From positions 8,834,959-8,898,958 of the forward strand of contig OY987233.1 of NCBI GenBank assembly GCA_963920705.1: 64,000 nucleotides of DNA, written 5' to 3'. A program made the translations under genes and the position numbers. This document shows positions 33,214 to 45,737 of this stretch, piece by piece. The notes under the pieces were generated by a model that made no database searches, was not told the DNA's origin, and saw nothing but the letters and a program-made list of their open reading frames with translations. The stretch comes from Odiellus spinosus (Eukaryota > Arthropoda > Arachnida > Opiliones > Phalangiidae). The stretch's first letter is position 1, and every line of letters begins with the position of its first letter.

Positions 33214-36200
33214 ATGGCCAAGATTACCAACATTTTCCTACTGATTGGAGTAATTTCGGCTGCTGGAGTCTATTTTTTGTTCCCAAATTGGATAAAAGAT
33301 CCGGAACCTGTCCAAGTGAAAAGTTTCGAGTGGTGGGGTAGAGGAGAAGCACCAGCTGGTGGTTAAGTGTCAAATTTTTTATTTGATTATTTCAAGAATG
33401 GCAAATTATAGCCATTTTATAGTCTATTAAAAAAATCATTCAATAAAAAATTCCAATACAACAATGATAGATAACGTTAACTCATATTTTTCGTATACAG
33501 CTGAAAAGGCGGAGATAATTTCTAGGCCATTCAAAATCCAAGTGAATGAATCTGAGATTAAAGACTTGAAACGTCGTTTGGCTTCGACCCGTTACTCGGA
33601 ACCCCTCGAGAACGTCAATTTCAATTACGGCTTTCCAGGAGATCAGTTGAAAAAGGTTGTCGATTACTGGGCCAACAAGTACGACTGGTCCATCCACCAA
33701 GCAGCCCTCAACAAGTACAGCCACTTCAAAGCCAACATCGAAGGAATTGATGTCTATTACATGAGAGTCACACCTACCAAAGTTGATAAGGTAATTCGTA
33801 ACTTCAAGGTTAATTTTTAATTCCCGTATTTGGATTATAAAATTTTGAAAGTTCTTTAAGGGAGGGTGAAGTGGAAAATTGAGTGAATTTTTGGTTTTTT
33901 CTTATTATTATTATGATACTTTAAAAATAAGGATCGAAAATGTATTCGTCTGAATTGTGCCAAAAATTGGAAAATATTCAGATTTGGCCAATTCAATTAA
34001 AAGGAGAACCTTTAACCAATCAAAAGACTCCTCTATAGCTTTGACTTCTTAAAATATCCTTCGAGACACGGGCTGTTTTACGCACACGATAAAAAACGAT
34101 CAGCATTTATCACGATTCAAAGAGTGAATGCAGCAGCGCGTGTCGCGGGGATTTTATTAAGCCAAAGGTCGTCGAGAATCTAATTTTAATTCAATGCCAA
34201 TATTAGGTTTCCAGTTTTTTGTACAATTCAAATACAGTTCCGGGATGTTTTGACTATACACAAAAATGTCTTGTAAACAATTTCACATCATTTTCATCTT
34301 CGTCCTCCATTTTAAATACTAAATAATCAGCTGGCGGCTATAAAATAAATTAAAACTAAACGGTTTTGATTCATTCTTAGAATATAAAAATTCTACCATT
34401 GATGATTATTCACGGTTGGCCAGGATCAATTGTTGAATTTCTGAAAATAATACCTTTGTTAACTACTCCGAAAGCCGGTCAAGATTTCGTTTTTGACGTC
34501 ATATGTCCCTCCATTCCAGGATTTGGTTTTTCGGAAGGTCCTCATAGATCTGGTACGAAATTTGAATAATTTCCTTTAAGTATTTCGGACGTTCCATAAT
34601 TCTGTATCTATATACAGGTTTAAATGGCGCGTCCGTTGCGCGTATCTTCAACAAATTAATGCTGTCATTGAAATTTGACGGGCAGTATTACCTTCAAGGA
34701 GGTGATTTGGGCAGTTTTTTCGCCCAAGTAATGTCCATGTTATACCCCGAAAAGTAGGCGACCGTTTTATTTCTATTATAGCCAAAGTCCATCACTTTAT
34801 TCCATAAAAGTAAATAACGCCCAGTATGTTTAATACTATCTGCAAACGGCAAGTGCCACGTCATAACCCGTCACTTAAAAATAGCGAAGAAAGTCACCAG
34901 ACCTGTGTGGCTCGAGTGATTCTCAACTCCGGGCCGTTCACTATTTACACGAAGACTATGGCGGCTATTGTGTCTCGAATAAGAATCTGCCAATACATTT
35001 ACCGGGACCTTTCCTGATAGTATTAAGCTACGGGGCGTTATTTACTTCTATGGTATAAATAAAGTGAAAGAATTTTGATTATATATATAATTTAAATTCG
35101 CCAAAATGAGATGCACAGCTGGATAAATTCTATCTAAATCTATTAAAATAGGTGTAGTATGGTTTAAAAAGTGTCAATACAAAACTCTCTCATAAATATT
35201 CAGCCGTTTTCTCGGAGAAAGGATTTGAAATTCGCGTGTTTACCCTGGATTTTGCGATAGAATTTCAATTTTCATGTAAAGGGGAGTAGAGAAATTTAAG
35301 TAGAGATCGGGGTTTGGACAAGAAATTTCTGATTATTTTATCTTTATTCATAACTTGAAATTATCCACGGGAAGTCTAAGATAAGTCCAATGTAATCGCG
35401 AATAATTTTCGGATTATTTTTTTATGATTAACTGATATTTGTGGATTATTTTGTCCAAACCCGATTTCTAAATTTAAGCGTGCTATCTCAGTTTTTTTGC
35501 CGCGTGACGGAGCCACTTGTGGGTGTCTATTTGAAATGGACCCTTCACACAATTTCACAGAGCTTATGATTTGAAATATTTTTGGTTTCAATGGCATTTC
35601 AAATTTATAAAAGTAGTTTTAAATGTACTAAAACTATTAATTTCTATATTGTTTATTTTTTTTTCTGTTCTATCTTTTAAGTATAAAATCTCTTTTTTTA
35701 TTATTTAGTCCTAGCTGCGTGTCACTTTTTAATTACTTCTTGTAATTAACTTTCCTAATATAATTATCTGTAATATTATTATTGTTTAGCGTTCGAGGCT
35801 TGCATTTGAATAAGGCAAATCCAGCACAGAATGGACCAAGATTTTTACTTACGCAACTAGTGGGTTCCTTCAAACCAGAACTCGTTCTAGACGAAGGACA
35901 ATCTAGCCAAATGTTCCCATTTTCAAAATTCTTTGGCGAGATGTTGCTGGAGACTGGATATCTTCACATTCATGCTACTAAACCAGATACTGTTGGTAAG
36001 TTGGACAAAAACGGTGTTGTCGAAAACTTCCTAGTTTTCTCAAAATCGTGAAATCACTCCCAAAAAATTTGAAATCACGAAATCAATTGACCTTGTCGAA
36101 AATCACTAAACAAACTTTAATTTATAAAATCAATCTTAGAAATCGCCAAATTCACTTGCATGGCTCAAAATCGTCTAAAAAATAATCAAATCGCTCCCAA

Positions 36201-37711
36201 AATTAGAGCTCGGAATCGTATATCTATTATCTTCTGTTATTCGTATATTTTCAGATATTTTATTTTCGGATAAAAAATGAAATTTTTATATTCGTATAAT
36301 TGTTAAATGTATAAGGTTTACCCGTAGATATGCCTTGGCGCTTCATCTACGAACAAATTACTCGGTTTCAAACATATAACGTAAATTTCCAGAATTATTC
36401 TAAAATATAAAAAAATATTTAAAATTGGCTTAATTTTAAGAATATAAATGAAACAACGAAACTAAGATTTTAAATCGTCTTTTTATTCGTTATTTTTCAC
36501 GAAAATAAAATTTTGGGATTTTTTATCCGAACGTTTAACACGGATAATATTCTAAGATAAGGCCATTTTTGGATAAAAACGGATATGGATTACGTTTTTT
36601 ACTTATCTTCGTATAAGTTAACTCCAATGAAAAATAGTCTATTCTTAATCAAACAGATAATATACATCAGAATTTAGTAGATTTTATCCAATATACCAAA
36701 AATCACTTCTAGTTAAAAACGCAAATCACTCCCGAAATCTTGAAATTAATTTGTTAAATTAATCCGTGACTTAAGACAAGTTCCCTACTACTCGAATGTA
36801 TCTCTATTGAATAGTCCAAGTACCATATCGACATTCAAATCCATGTTTTTAATAATCTTAACTTTAAACAAACAACTAGCTACGCTATTCGAGCTACGGA
36901 AATTAATTTTCGTTTTTCTTGTAAACAATTTGTCAACGCTGCAATAGGGTCGGCTCTGACGGATTCGCCAGCCGGTTTAGCGGCGTATATTCTCGAGAAA
37001 TTCTCAACGTGGGTCGATAAACGCTTCAGGGATTTACCAGACGGTGGTCTAACGCGGAATTTAAAACTCGACGATTTACTGACAAATGTCATGATTTATT
37101 GGACAACAAATTCCCTAACTTCCAGCATACGAATATACAAAGAACTATTCCAGCCCTCCTTTAGGGCTTTGGGTTTTGAATCGTAAGTATACCTATTCCA
37201 GTGCATGAAAATTGCAAATATCTTCGCTCTTAAGTACACAGAAAGCTTGAATATGAATTCAGGGCTCCCAGAGTACCTATAATACCTATAATTCCCAGGT
37301 GGTCCTAGAAAAACCTTTAATTCGTAAATTTATCCTGTAAATACCTATTTTTTTTTACGACGTGTAAAATATATGGACTATGAGACGCAGTCGTCACAAC
37401 TCCCAAGAATGTATTTAACATTCTTAAGGAGTTAAACTGATATTTCTTTTGACTCTTGAAAATTGTTTTAAACCCTTTGCAGAGCTCCTATTTTTGTGCC
37501 GTCAGGAATTGCGTGTTTCCGGAACGAAATGTTATCCATGTCAAAGTTTGTGGCTAAAGACCAGCATCGCAAGTTGGTTACGTTTAATCACTACGGAAAA
37601 GGTGGTCACTTTCCTGCCTTTGAAGTACCCGATTTATTGGCACAAGATATCATTGCATTCGTAAAAGAAACGGAAAAATTATTGGCTGAAGAGAAGACGA
37701 AGCTAGAATAG
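33214..37711 (+). CDS. Jheh: Juvenile hormone epoxide hydrolase 3 (JHEH3), GGDLG variant
   Basis: Third tandem paralogue, intact, 471 aa. Coding exons: 33214-33361, 33501-33790, 34381-34552, 34618-34753, 35790-35995, 36948-37182, 37483-37711, with the same phases as its neighbours. It has the anchor, HGWP, FRNE acid (Glu411) and GGHF base (His438). The nucleophile motif reads GGDLGS, so the Trp next to catalytic Asp233 is Leu. This Trp is kept in the two sister genes and, as I know the family, in most JHEHs. PGFGF replaces PGYGY before it, and Pro follows GGHF instead of Ala. The first donor is GTTAAG, weaker than GTGAGT in the others. The protein may have altered substrate use or reduced activity; nothing indicates a pseudogene. 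Its introns are longer and hold several MITEs. Confidence 0.92.
33861..34308. mobile_element. MITE-like family C, copy 1, in JHEH3
   Basis: Loose terminal inverted repeats (GGAGGGTGAAGTGGAAAAT at the left, CATTTTCATCTTCGTCCTCC at the right). The interior has GATTCAAAGAGTGAATGCAG and GTGTCGCGGGGATTTTATTA, shared with 42361-43103 and 44121-44713. Confidence 0.65.
34783..35077. mobile_element. MITE family A, third copy, in JHEH3 intron
   Basis: CAAAGTCCATCACTTTATTC at the left with TAATACTATC(T)GCAAACGG inside, and GGCGTTATTTACTTCTATGG near the right end. It is shorter than the other copies because of internal deletion. Confidence 0.75.
35303..35468. mobile_element. MITE family E, second copy, in JHEH3 intron
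   Basis: GAGATCGGGGTTTGGACA at the left and TGTCCAAACCCGATTTC at the right; the interior matches 12041-12216 with small deletions. Confidence 0.75.
36205..36702. mobile_element. MITE-like family I, second copy, in JHEH3 intron
   Basis: Begins AGAGCTCGGAAT and follows 6681-7229 to TAGATTTTATCCAAT; the right terminal repeat is missing. Confidence 0.7.
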
Positions 37712-38332
37712 TAGAACCAAAAAGCCAATAACTCAGTTGTACTACCTCATTACGTAACCGGAACGGGACAAGTGGGTGAGTGGACATTTCGGCGCTGGTA
37801 CATGTTAGGTTAGGTCAAATTTGAACGGCGTGATATACTTTTATGATAATATGTGGTTCCTCAAAAATGTATCTATACAAGATCCGGTGGCCATGGTTTC
37901 AACTCACAAATGTGACGGACCGTTACGTAACTATTAAGCCTTGTACAGATCATGACCCATTTAGTTTCTAACCAATATTTCTGTTAATTCTACCCATTCA
38001 ACTTAATTATAATCGCACTATCCAAGTTGAGTTAAAATTTACTATCGACTGAACAATTCGTTCAAGGCAACCAACCCAAATTGTGGGTTACAACTCGCAA
38101 AACATATCCCAGATAACCTGGGACTTAACAATTTAAGTGAAGTTTCGGGTAATCAAACTGGGCGCATTGTATGAGCAAACGTTACTGTATTTTACTTCAC
38201 TCGAAAATTCTAAAGAATTTACTCTCAGGTTTACATCATCTGGCAAAAACTTGTGTTTTAGTAACCTTAATTGGAATTTATGAACCTTATACGCGAATGA
38301 TACACTCACATTAGCTGCGTTCGTATTCTAGG
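37712..38332. other. JHEH3 3' flank, nothing further seen
   Basis: Intergenic DNA after the JHEH3 stop with no supported gene or repeat. Confidence 0.4.
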
Positions 38333-38610
38333 CCTTGGAATCGATTTAAACAGTTTCAAAGCGTTTCGCTAGAGTCATGTGAACTTGAAAACCGTCTGTT
38401 CTCAAATCGATTTGATTCGATTTCTCGAAACTGCTTCGGGAACCAGTTTTATAGCGATTCGGTTTCAACAACCGATAAACGAAGCTACAATAAATCGTTT
38501 TATAAAGATAATGCGTGAGCACGTGACGTTTAAATCGATTCCTGGCGATTTGAATATCGGTTTGATTTTACCGTTTCAAATCAATTAAGAAATGCTAGTG
38601 TGACCGTAGC
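38333..38610. repeat. Dispersed repeat family D, copy 1
   Basis: About 280 bp with CTTGGAATCGATTTAAACAG, TTTCTCGAAACTGCTTCGGG and GAAATGCTAGTGTGACCGTA. Other copies are at 39817-40046, 54205-54484 and 63658-63870. Only weak symmetry at the ends. The 69-codon frame inside it is not conserved in the other copies. Confidence 0.7.
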
Positions 38611-38650
38611 TATTGCCATTTTGACGCATAAAAACGATATAACTCTCGCA

Positions 38651-38804
38651 TATATAAGAACCCCAATTCTTTGGTAAAACTGTTTAATCTAGTTAGTGAA
38701 GTTTAGTGTATAATTCAGCCAACGCTATACCGGTTAGTATTAAATAGTTACCGTAAGTTACGGGTAAATAAAATGTCAGCCTAATATTTTTCAAGCTCCG
38801 GAAG
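38651..38804 (+). promoter_or_regulatory. Candidate core promoter and first exon
   Basis: TATATAAG at 38651-38658 is followed after about 30 bp by a possible start near 38690. A good donor, GGAAG before GTGAGT, ends at 38804. It might be a distal leader exon of the KIAA0319-like gene, whose coding start at 47065 is preceded by an acceptor-like TTATCACAG ending at 47016. This link is inference only. Confidence 0.25.
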
Positions 38805-39396
38805 GTGAGTTTTTGTAAAATTGTGAGTGCCACTTTATTTACGACTTTAAGCCAGTCTGTTACAATACATCAAAATTTTACCTTAATTTTTTTTGGTTAA
38901 GTATTAAATATCATTATTAAATATTTCAACTAGCATTTAAAGCATTACACTTGTCATATCTAGCATATTGTAAGAGGCGTAAGCAATTACTTTGTTGAGG
39001 GGGGCAGACAAACTCATGTGTAAGTTGCAAACTACAGGGAACTAAAGTAAGCTAAAGCGAACTCATTGTCAAACTTAGTGCTCCCAACTGCGACCAGAAA
39101 TCGGTCCACAGATAAAACAGGTCTAAATCGGGTGGATTTTTTTTTAATCTAAGCACAAGGAATGGATACCATTTAAGCTCTTATCTGAAGGAAAGTTATT
39201 TACATAATATTTGTCTTTTAACTGCATCTTCTATCTCGCATTGAAAAAATCCCAAAATTTTTAGGTTGTACATCTCGGGTGAATTAACTGTCAGAATCTG
39301 ATAAATGTGTTGTACAGTGAAAAGTTTAATGTCTTCCTCCTCGATCACAACTGTTATCAAACTTAACTAGTCTGGTTTAAGTGTCATTGTATCAGC

Positions 39397-42300
39397 TCAA
39401 TACATGGTTCGCTTTCTTCTCGTGTACCGGCTTCTCTTATTAAATTCATAGAAGTCGCAAATAATTTCCAATGTAAAAGCCGCGAAGGAAAGTGCTAATC
39501 CAAAGAAAAACAATTTGAATACTAGTCGTAATTCTCTTAGTTCGATTCGTCTGATGTTTTTCACCATCGGCTTCGATTTCTCATTCCAAAATATGTCCAA
39601 AATCTTGTTAATACCTTTACGACGAGAAATTATTTTAAGACGAGAACTTCCTTTGAGGTACCAAGGCATTTCATGAAAACTTAGAATGCTGTGGATAAAA
39701 ATATGTATTAAATACTCACAGTCGAGGATACACTTTAAAAAAAAATCAATGGGGGGGTATTTTTGGGTTGTATCCTTAAATGCCCATAGTCATTACGACA
39801 TATATTCATTACAGCTTAAGCCTTGGAGTCGATTCCAACCGTTTGAAAATGTTTCGCGGCAGTCTTGTGAACGGGAAACCGTTTTTTTTTAATTGATATC
39901 AATCGATTTCTCGAAACTGCTTCGGGAACCAGTTTCAAACTGTGATAGGCTTCAACATCCTACAGATAAAACTAAAATAAGTTGTTTTATGAAGATTATA
40001 CCTGGACAGATCGAATGGGATAAGCTGGTGTGAACCTATTTTACGACATTTAATTATTAAGGGCTCTAACCCTCGCTCGCTTTATTTCTAATCATCATAA
40101 AAATATGGCGCATGTATTACGCTGTCTATTAAACGGAAACCCTTGCTTCCTGACAAGTTGGTCTCTAAGTTATGGTAGTTATATAATCATTTTAGATTAC
40201 CCTTTATTGATATCTTCAACCCATTTTCCTGTAGCATTGCGTCTGAAAAGGTAATAGGTGGAATATGTGGCTAGCACTTCTCGTCCCTTGTAGATCTTCG
40301 ATTGTTTCCCCAGCATAGATAAGGGCAGCTGGTATCTAACGAAATTTTCATCTTCTAGATAAACGGCTTTATTCGCGATGCATTTCTTCATGTATTCGAC
40401 ATGTTGCGAATATCGAAAAAAGTACGGCATCAGAGAGCTGGTTTGGTTTATTTGAATCCATAAAGACATCAACTGATTTTCAGTAGATTTCTAGAAGTGC
40501 ATTGCATCATTTGTCGATCATTTGAAAGTCGATCAATTGGGCAAAGCCCATGTCGATCATTTCAAAGTAGATCGGTTGGGTAAAGCCCCTTGTCGATTAT
40601 TTGAAAGTCGATCGATTGGACAAAGCAACCTGCCAATCATTCGAAAGTTGATCGATTGGGCAAATTCCTTTGTCGATCATTTGAAAGTCTATCGATTGGG
40701 AAAAGCCCGGCCCTTCTCGATCATTTCAAAGTCAAACGATTGGGAAAAGCCCCTTATCGATCATTTGGAAGTCGATAAAAGATTTTGATACGACGAAAAA
40801 AAAAAAAAAAATCCTTATCGAAGCTTACCATAAATATCGTAATAAGATTAATTTATATTTTATCTTCTGGAAGATAAAGTTATGATACTAATAATATATC
40901 TCACTTGTAGTATGTATGGAACAAGAGTGGAGTGTCTTGTCAGTGGCTTTAAGGTAGGTCTCGCCAGTATGTCCCTGACGCTATCGACGAAAGTGATTTT
41001 GATCGCTATCAGATCACTTTTCAAGTTTCCCGAATACAATGTCATTAAAACTAGGCATGAAAATTGCCAAAGACAGATAACGAGTCCGCTACTGTCGAAG
41101 TATCTAATTTGCGGAGCTAAATTAACAGGTGTATATATTAATTCGAGCCCATTTATTTCATGGCGTTTTCGAAATTACGTACGGTTTTGCATCATATATC
41201 GAAAAAGGTTCCATACGTTGTTAAATACGTCTACCACTATCGTTGAAATTGAACGACGTTTACGCCGATTTGTAATAGGAGGTGTATAATAACCCTTATG
41301 AAAATAGTAGAAAACAGATAAAACCAAAATCGAGAAGGCAACCCATAACCAAACCTGAAAAATTGCGTACATTACTATACAATGGATTCTAGTTTTAGAA
41401 AATTCAAGGTTAATAAGATCACTGCCTTCTTTAATACTAGAGAAGGCAATGATAAGATTGTTCAACTCTCAATTAAGTGTTTTTCAGAGAAAACGACATG
41501 GTCGATCGTTCGGGTTAATTTAATTTAAAGATTTTCGCTCAATACCATGTCGTTTTCTCTAAAAATAAATCTTTATTGCAAATATAATTTAACCATGGTA
41601 AATAATTAATTTAATATGTAAGATTATTCAATCTATATTAACCTTCAAAGGGAGGATATGCAACCAAATAACAACAAATTTTCTATCGACCAATAACCAT
41701 ATTTACAATCAAATATTTAACCAAAAATCAATTTAAAATTTTCCCGGAAAATAGGCTTAGCGGGATTCATGGAGATCCTGAATTTCTTCGCATTGATGAG
41801 TGAGCGATCAAACGAATGTTATTTGAAGTCTTCTGGAGATCTCGCTTTAACGACTGGCCTTTGTTCATTGGTGGAGAACCCAAGTTACCCAACAATGCCA
41901 AGAAATTCAGGATCACCATGAATCCAGCTAAGCCTATTTTCCTGGTAAGTTTTAAATTTATTTCTTGTTTAATACTTTTTTACTGGTGGATTAGGCCTAT
42001 TTAAACAACAAGGAATCGATAAAAACAAAACTTGTTGTTAGGTTGCATTCTCCCTTTAAAAAATATCCCATCTTTACCTCGATAACGAATCCAGTGGTTT
42101 GCAATTCTTTCTTGTCAATAGACGTTGTTACGCAAGAATAGATTGACGATTCCATGTAAGAAATTGGACTACTTAAACTAATTACGTCAGTTATATCGTC
42201 CATAGGTACAATTTGGTTCAAAAGCATATCGGCTTCCTGAGTAAATTCAGAGGTAAATAATTGGTAGAACAACCTATTTTAGTTGACTAATCACTTCAAG

Positions 42301-43326
42301 GGCCGGATTTTAAACCTTGGGACCTATATTAATCAGAAGCAACGAAGCTCTATAACATTAAAGGTAGGGTGAAATGGAAAATAAATTGTCTGTTCTACTA
42401 TTAAAAATAAGGCTTGTTCGAGTGCTAAAAATATTAAGATTTTGGCTTCAATCAAATGTTAATATTATAAAAAACTTGTGGGTGCCACATCTTGTTCGAA
42501 TGTCGGTAGCTACGTCACGAAATCAAGTGGCGTTACTATTATACAGGGCAGTTATTACCGTTTTCATAAAACGTTACGGGTCAGACGACATAGAAGTCAT
42601 TTGGGAGAGACCTAACCTTGAGAGCTGACACGGATATAGAAAATATAAGCTTAAGAAATGCTCGGTGCTCTCGAGCGCTATGAGCTTTACAAGCTAATAC
42701 GTAGCTGATGACGTGACGGCAACATTCCCTACGTAAGCTGCTCCCCTTTTATGATAGCAACTATTAAAAGGAGAACCTACGACGAATCAAAAGACGGCCT
42801 TTCGCGACACGCGTTGTTGTACGCACGCTATTATGCACGTAAAATAATCAAAAACGAGCATCATTTAGCCCCATTCAAAGAGTGAATGCCGCAGCGCGTG
42901 TCTCAGGGATGAAGCCAAAGCTTCAGGGGTGTCTTTTATTACTCGCGGAGGTTAGCCAAAATCTGAAGGTTTGCGATTTTTCTTACAATTCAGACAAATG
43001 CAGTTCCTGGATGTTTTTCTATGCAAGTGTGTTTTTTTTTTTTTTTTTTTTAAAGCAGAATCCTTAAACTATTCACTTCATTTTCCTCTTCACCATCCCT
43101 TTAACCCTATAATCTGGACATGTCGTGGGTCCTCAAAAGCCTTGTTGCCTAATTGTTAATCCGACACTGTTTATAATAAAAACATTTCACTTGCTACTAA
43201 CTTACTCCATTGACAATCATGTACACTTGATTCAGTACTCCCTGTACAATCTTACTGATAGATTCGGGATTAGATACAAGTTTAAGATATCCACATTGGT
43301 TGGAAACGTTCTGGATAAATTTTATC
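39397..43326 (-). CDS. Divergent ionotropic receptor (IR), C-terminal two-thirds
   Basis: Variant ionotropic glutamate receptor of the insect chemosensory IR type, a ligand-gated cation channel subunit. Minus-strand exons in order: 43326-43206, 42236-42078, 41354-41183, 41116-40905, 40490-40201, 39688-39397 (stop 39399-39397). All junction phases fit. The first two hold the end of ligand-binding lobe S1, joined as MIVNG/EADMLLNQ. The third has membrane helix M1 (VWLWVAFSILVLSVFYYF) and the start of the pore region. The fourth has the rest of the pore region and M3 with LYSGNLKSDL in place of the SYTANLAAF motif. The fifth is lobe S2, and the sixth has the last helix (LFFFGLALSFAAF) and a basic tail. 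The usual Arg of S1 is not present, which is typical of divergent IRs. The start and N-terminal region are not established. A possible extra exon is 43937-43888, which also fits in phase. Confidence 0.8.
39817..40046. repeat. Dispersed repeat family D, copy 2, in IR intron
   Basis: CTTGGAGTCGATTCCAACCG through TTTCTCGAAACTGCTTCGGG matches the other family D copies. It lies between the last two IR exons. Confidence 0.65.
40513..40772. repeat. Tandem repeat, 39-40 bp unit, about 6.5 copies, in IR intron
   Basis: The unit includes TCGATCATTTGAAAGTCGAT and CGATTGGGCAAAGCCCC. It begins about 20 bp outside the acceptor of the S2 exon. Confidence 0.85.
41645..42059. mobile_element. MITE family F, complete copy in IR intron
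   Basis: Long terminal inverted repeats (over 100 bp): GGAGGATATGCAACC...GGAAAATAGGCTTAG at the left, and CTAAGCCTATTTTCC...GGTTGCATTCTCCC at the right. Its right end stops 18 bp from the splice donor at 42077. Another complete copy is at 62376-62778. Confidence 0.8.
42361..43103. mobile_element. MITE-like family C, copy 2, with family B nested inside
   Basis: Ends AGGGTGAAATGGAAAAT (left) and ATTTTCCTCTTCACCATCCC (right) are inverted. 42459-42765 inside it is a copy of family B, absent from the other C copies, so B inserted into C. A poly-T tract is at 43030-43050. It lies between two IR exons. Confidence 0.7.
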
Positions 43327-44120
43327 CTATAACACGAAAATAAAAATAGATAAGGAAAAAGAAAAGATGTCCTGAAAAATCATGTTACGAGTTGGGCCTA
43401 TTTGGGTAAAGGTGTATAAAACTTTGTCAAATCTAAAGATCGAGACCACGTAGAATTCAAAATTTATGTTACCAAGAATCATCGAAATATATAATTATTT
43501 GTGTGTCTGTCCGTGAGGAACGCTAAAATGTAGACGCAAAGTTAGATGCGCTATGTTAAACTTCGTTGCAAACTTCGCTCAAAAACACATGAGTCACGCC
43601 CTTCAATTCAAAATGCGATTAAAAATAAAGACGCATTTTCAATCTAAGTATCGAGCTTTTGCGTCAAATCAAAGTTGAAGATTAAATCAAGCTTTATAGT
43701 TTAACAAACGTTATCAGGCTTCAAGTGACAGAAAAGCTGATATCTAAATGAAATTGATATAAATCTCTCTAAGCAAGCTACTCCTATTTTATGATAGCAA
43801 CTATTAATTAACGATGGATTAAGTTTTATATTTATGTTTTGAACAAATATGGACTGATCTTTATCCCCTTTTATAATAACGTTATACCTTTTTAGATAGT
43901 TAAGTGGAATGCCAGCAATCGTCTTGTTATTAAATACCTTGAATAAAAATTGTTGTTATTAAAGACAATTTAATGGGAATAGAACACCTTCGTTTTCATA
44001 AGCTTTAAATTTCTTCCACCCACTCCATTGTCTCTGTAAATTGTTTCGCAGGCTAGTGAGGTTTATTATGGTGTCTAAAGTTATGGAAGCATTATGCAAT
44101 GTTCTATTCATTGAAAAGTA

Positions 44121-44713
44121 GGGTAAAGAGGGAAATCAGGTGATATTTTTCTCGATTATATCTATTAAAAATAAGACTTGTTCCAGTTTTTAAACATTCA
44201 GGAAATGCACTTGTCTGAATTGTGGAAAAAAAGTTGAAAAATGTTCAGATTTTGGCATTGAATTAAAAGTAGAACCTCCGACGTGCGTTTGCGTGATTCA
44301 AAGAGTGAATACTGCAGGTCGTGTCACGGGGATTTTATTAAGTTGGACTTCTTTTGATTCGTTGGAGGTTCTCATTTTAATTGAATTAGCCAAAATTAGG
44401 TTTCCAATATTTTGTACAATTAGAGACCGTTCCTGGATGTTTTGACTACGCAAAAATGTCTTATTTTTAGTATTTTACTCCTATTTCGCCCAAAAAAGTC
44501 CTCCCGTTTCACATTTGGCATTATAAAATGTTGTACGTACGATTGTGCGCTTGAACGTAATCAAGAACTAGACTTAGCGATTCAAAGAGTGTACCGCAGC
44601 ACGTGTCGCGGGGATTTTACTAAGCCAAAGGTGGGAAATCTTTAAATTGAATGCCAAATTCAGGTTTTTCGAAGCAGAATCATTAAAAATTCACTTCATT
44701 TTCGTTTTCACCC
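44121..44713. mobile_element. MITE-like family C, copy 3
   Basis: GGGTAAAGAGGGAAATCAGG at the left and CATTTTCGTTTTCACCCTGA at the right; the interior includes two copies of the CAAAGAGTG...GTGTCGCGGGGATTTTA block. Confidence 0.65.
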
Positions 44714-44719
44714 TGATCA

Positions 44720-45737
44720 CTTGGTATTGTGCAGAATTTCGTTATACTTACAATTGCCTTTAACATATCCATTGGTTGTTAAATAATTACTCTATATCTT
44801 AAATAATAACCACCAATTTCAATTAATATTAGTACAAGTGTTTAAAAATTATTGTCACGTTAACAAAAATTATATATTTAGGCTAAAATTCACGCAATAA
44901 GTGAATTGCTTGAATCAAAAACCGAATAAAATTATTCAAAAAGTAAATTCACTTTCAATACATAAAAATCGTGTAAGTTGTACACGCATTTATCAGTAAA
45001 AATTTAAACAAGTAAAAGCAATTTGTTAAAATACTGAAATCTTATTTTAATGTATAATTCGTCCGTTGACTTTGAGGCAATAGAGTGAAATACAGGGAGC
45101 AAGTGAACAAAGGATTGAAGTATCATGATAAACTCCTCGATTCTGCTTCCCTTCCTTTATTGGCTCAAAATCGTAGACGGGCAGTGCGAATAGGAATCGA
45201 TAAAACATTATACAACTGTCCTGGGTCAAAATAAGTGATTTCTCGCAATAGCATAACCATTATAAAGTGCATTAAATTCATTAGTTTAAATGGTTAAAAA
45301 TATACAATCTAGATACAAACAGAAACAATAAACTATTAAAAAGGGTGGGAAGAACCGTTAAGCAAAAATGAATAATCGACCATTATTTCGCTATTCAACC
45401 GTGATTGTCAGTAAGATAAGAACCTGTCACACCAACACTAAAATGCCTAACGATATCTTTGAAATTGTTTGGTGGTTATTGGAATATATCAACCCAATAA
45501 TGAATTTTTTTTCTAAAGTTATGTCACAAGTTACGCCTTTCAATTTACAATCTATAGAGAATAATCGGCATTGTAATAGATTAAGTGCTCTTAGTCACAA
45601 AATCGGTAATGACAGAATCAATTTATATGCCACTTTATATAATGTTAAAGGGCCTTTCTGCTCTGGCATTTGCCTCTTTATAATGCTCTACCCTTATGCA
45701 CACTTTGACTGTACAAGTTGTTACGCTAAACGTCGGT
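44720..45737. other. No gene supported
   Basis: Two open frames were considered: 45229-45047 (minus) and 45368-45748 (plus). Neither has a recognisable domain, and the end of the second runs into a local repeat. An IR 5' exon could lie here, but I cannot demonstrate it. Confidence 0.35.

Noticed and set aside
45047..45229. Minus-strand frame as a possible IR 5' exon
   Set aside because: The acceptor is acceptable (TTGACCCAG) but no donor fits the phase needed, and the peptide shows no IR motif.
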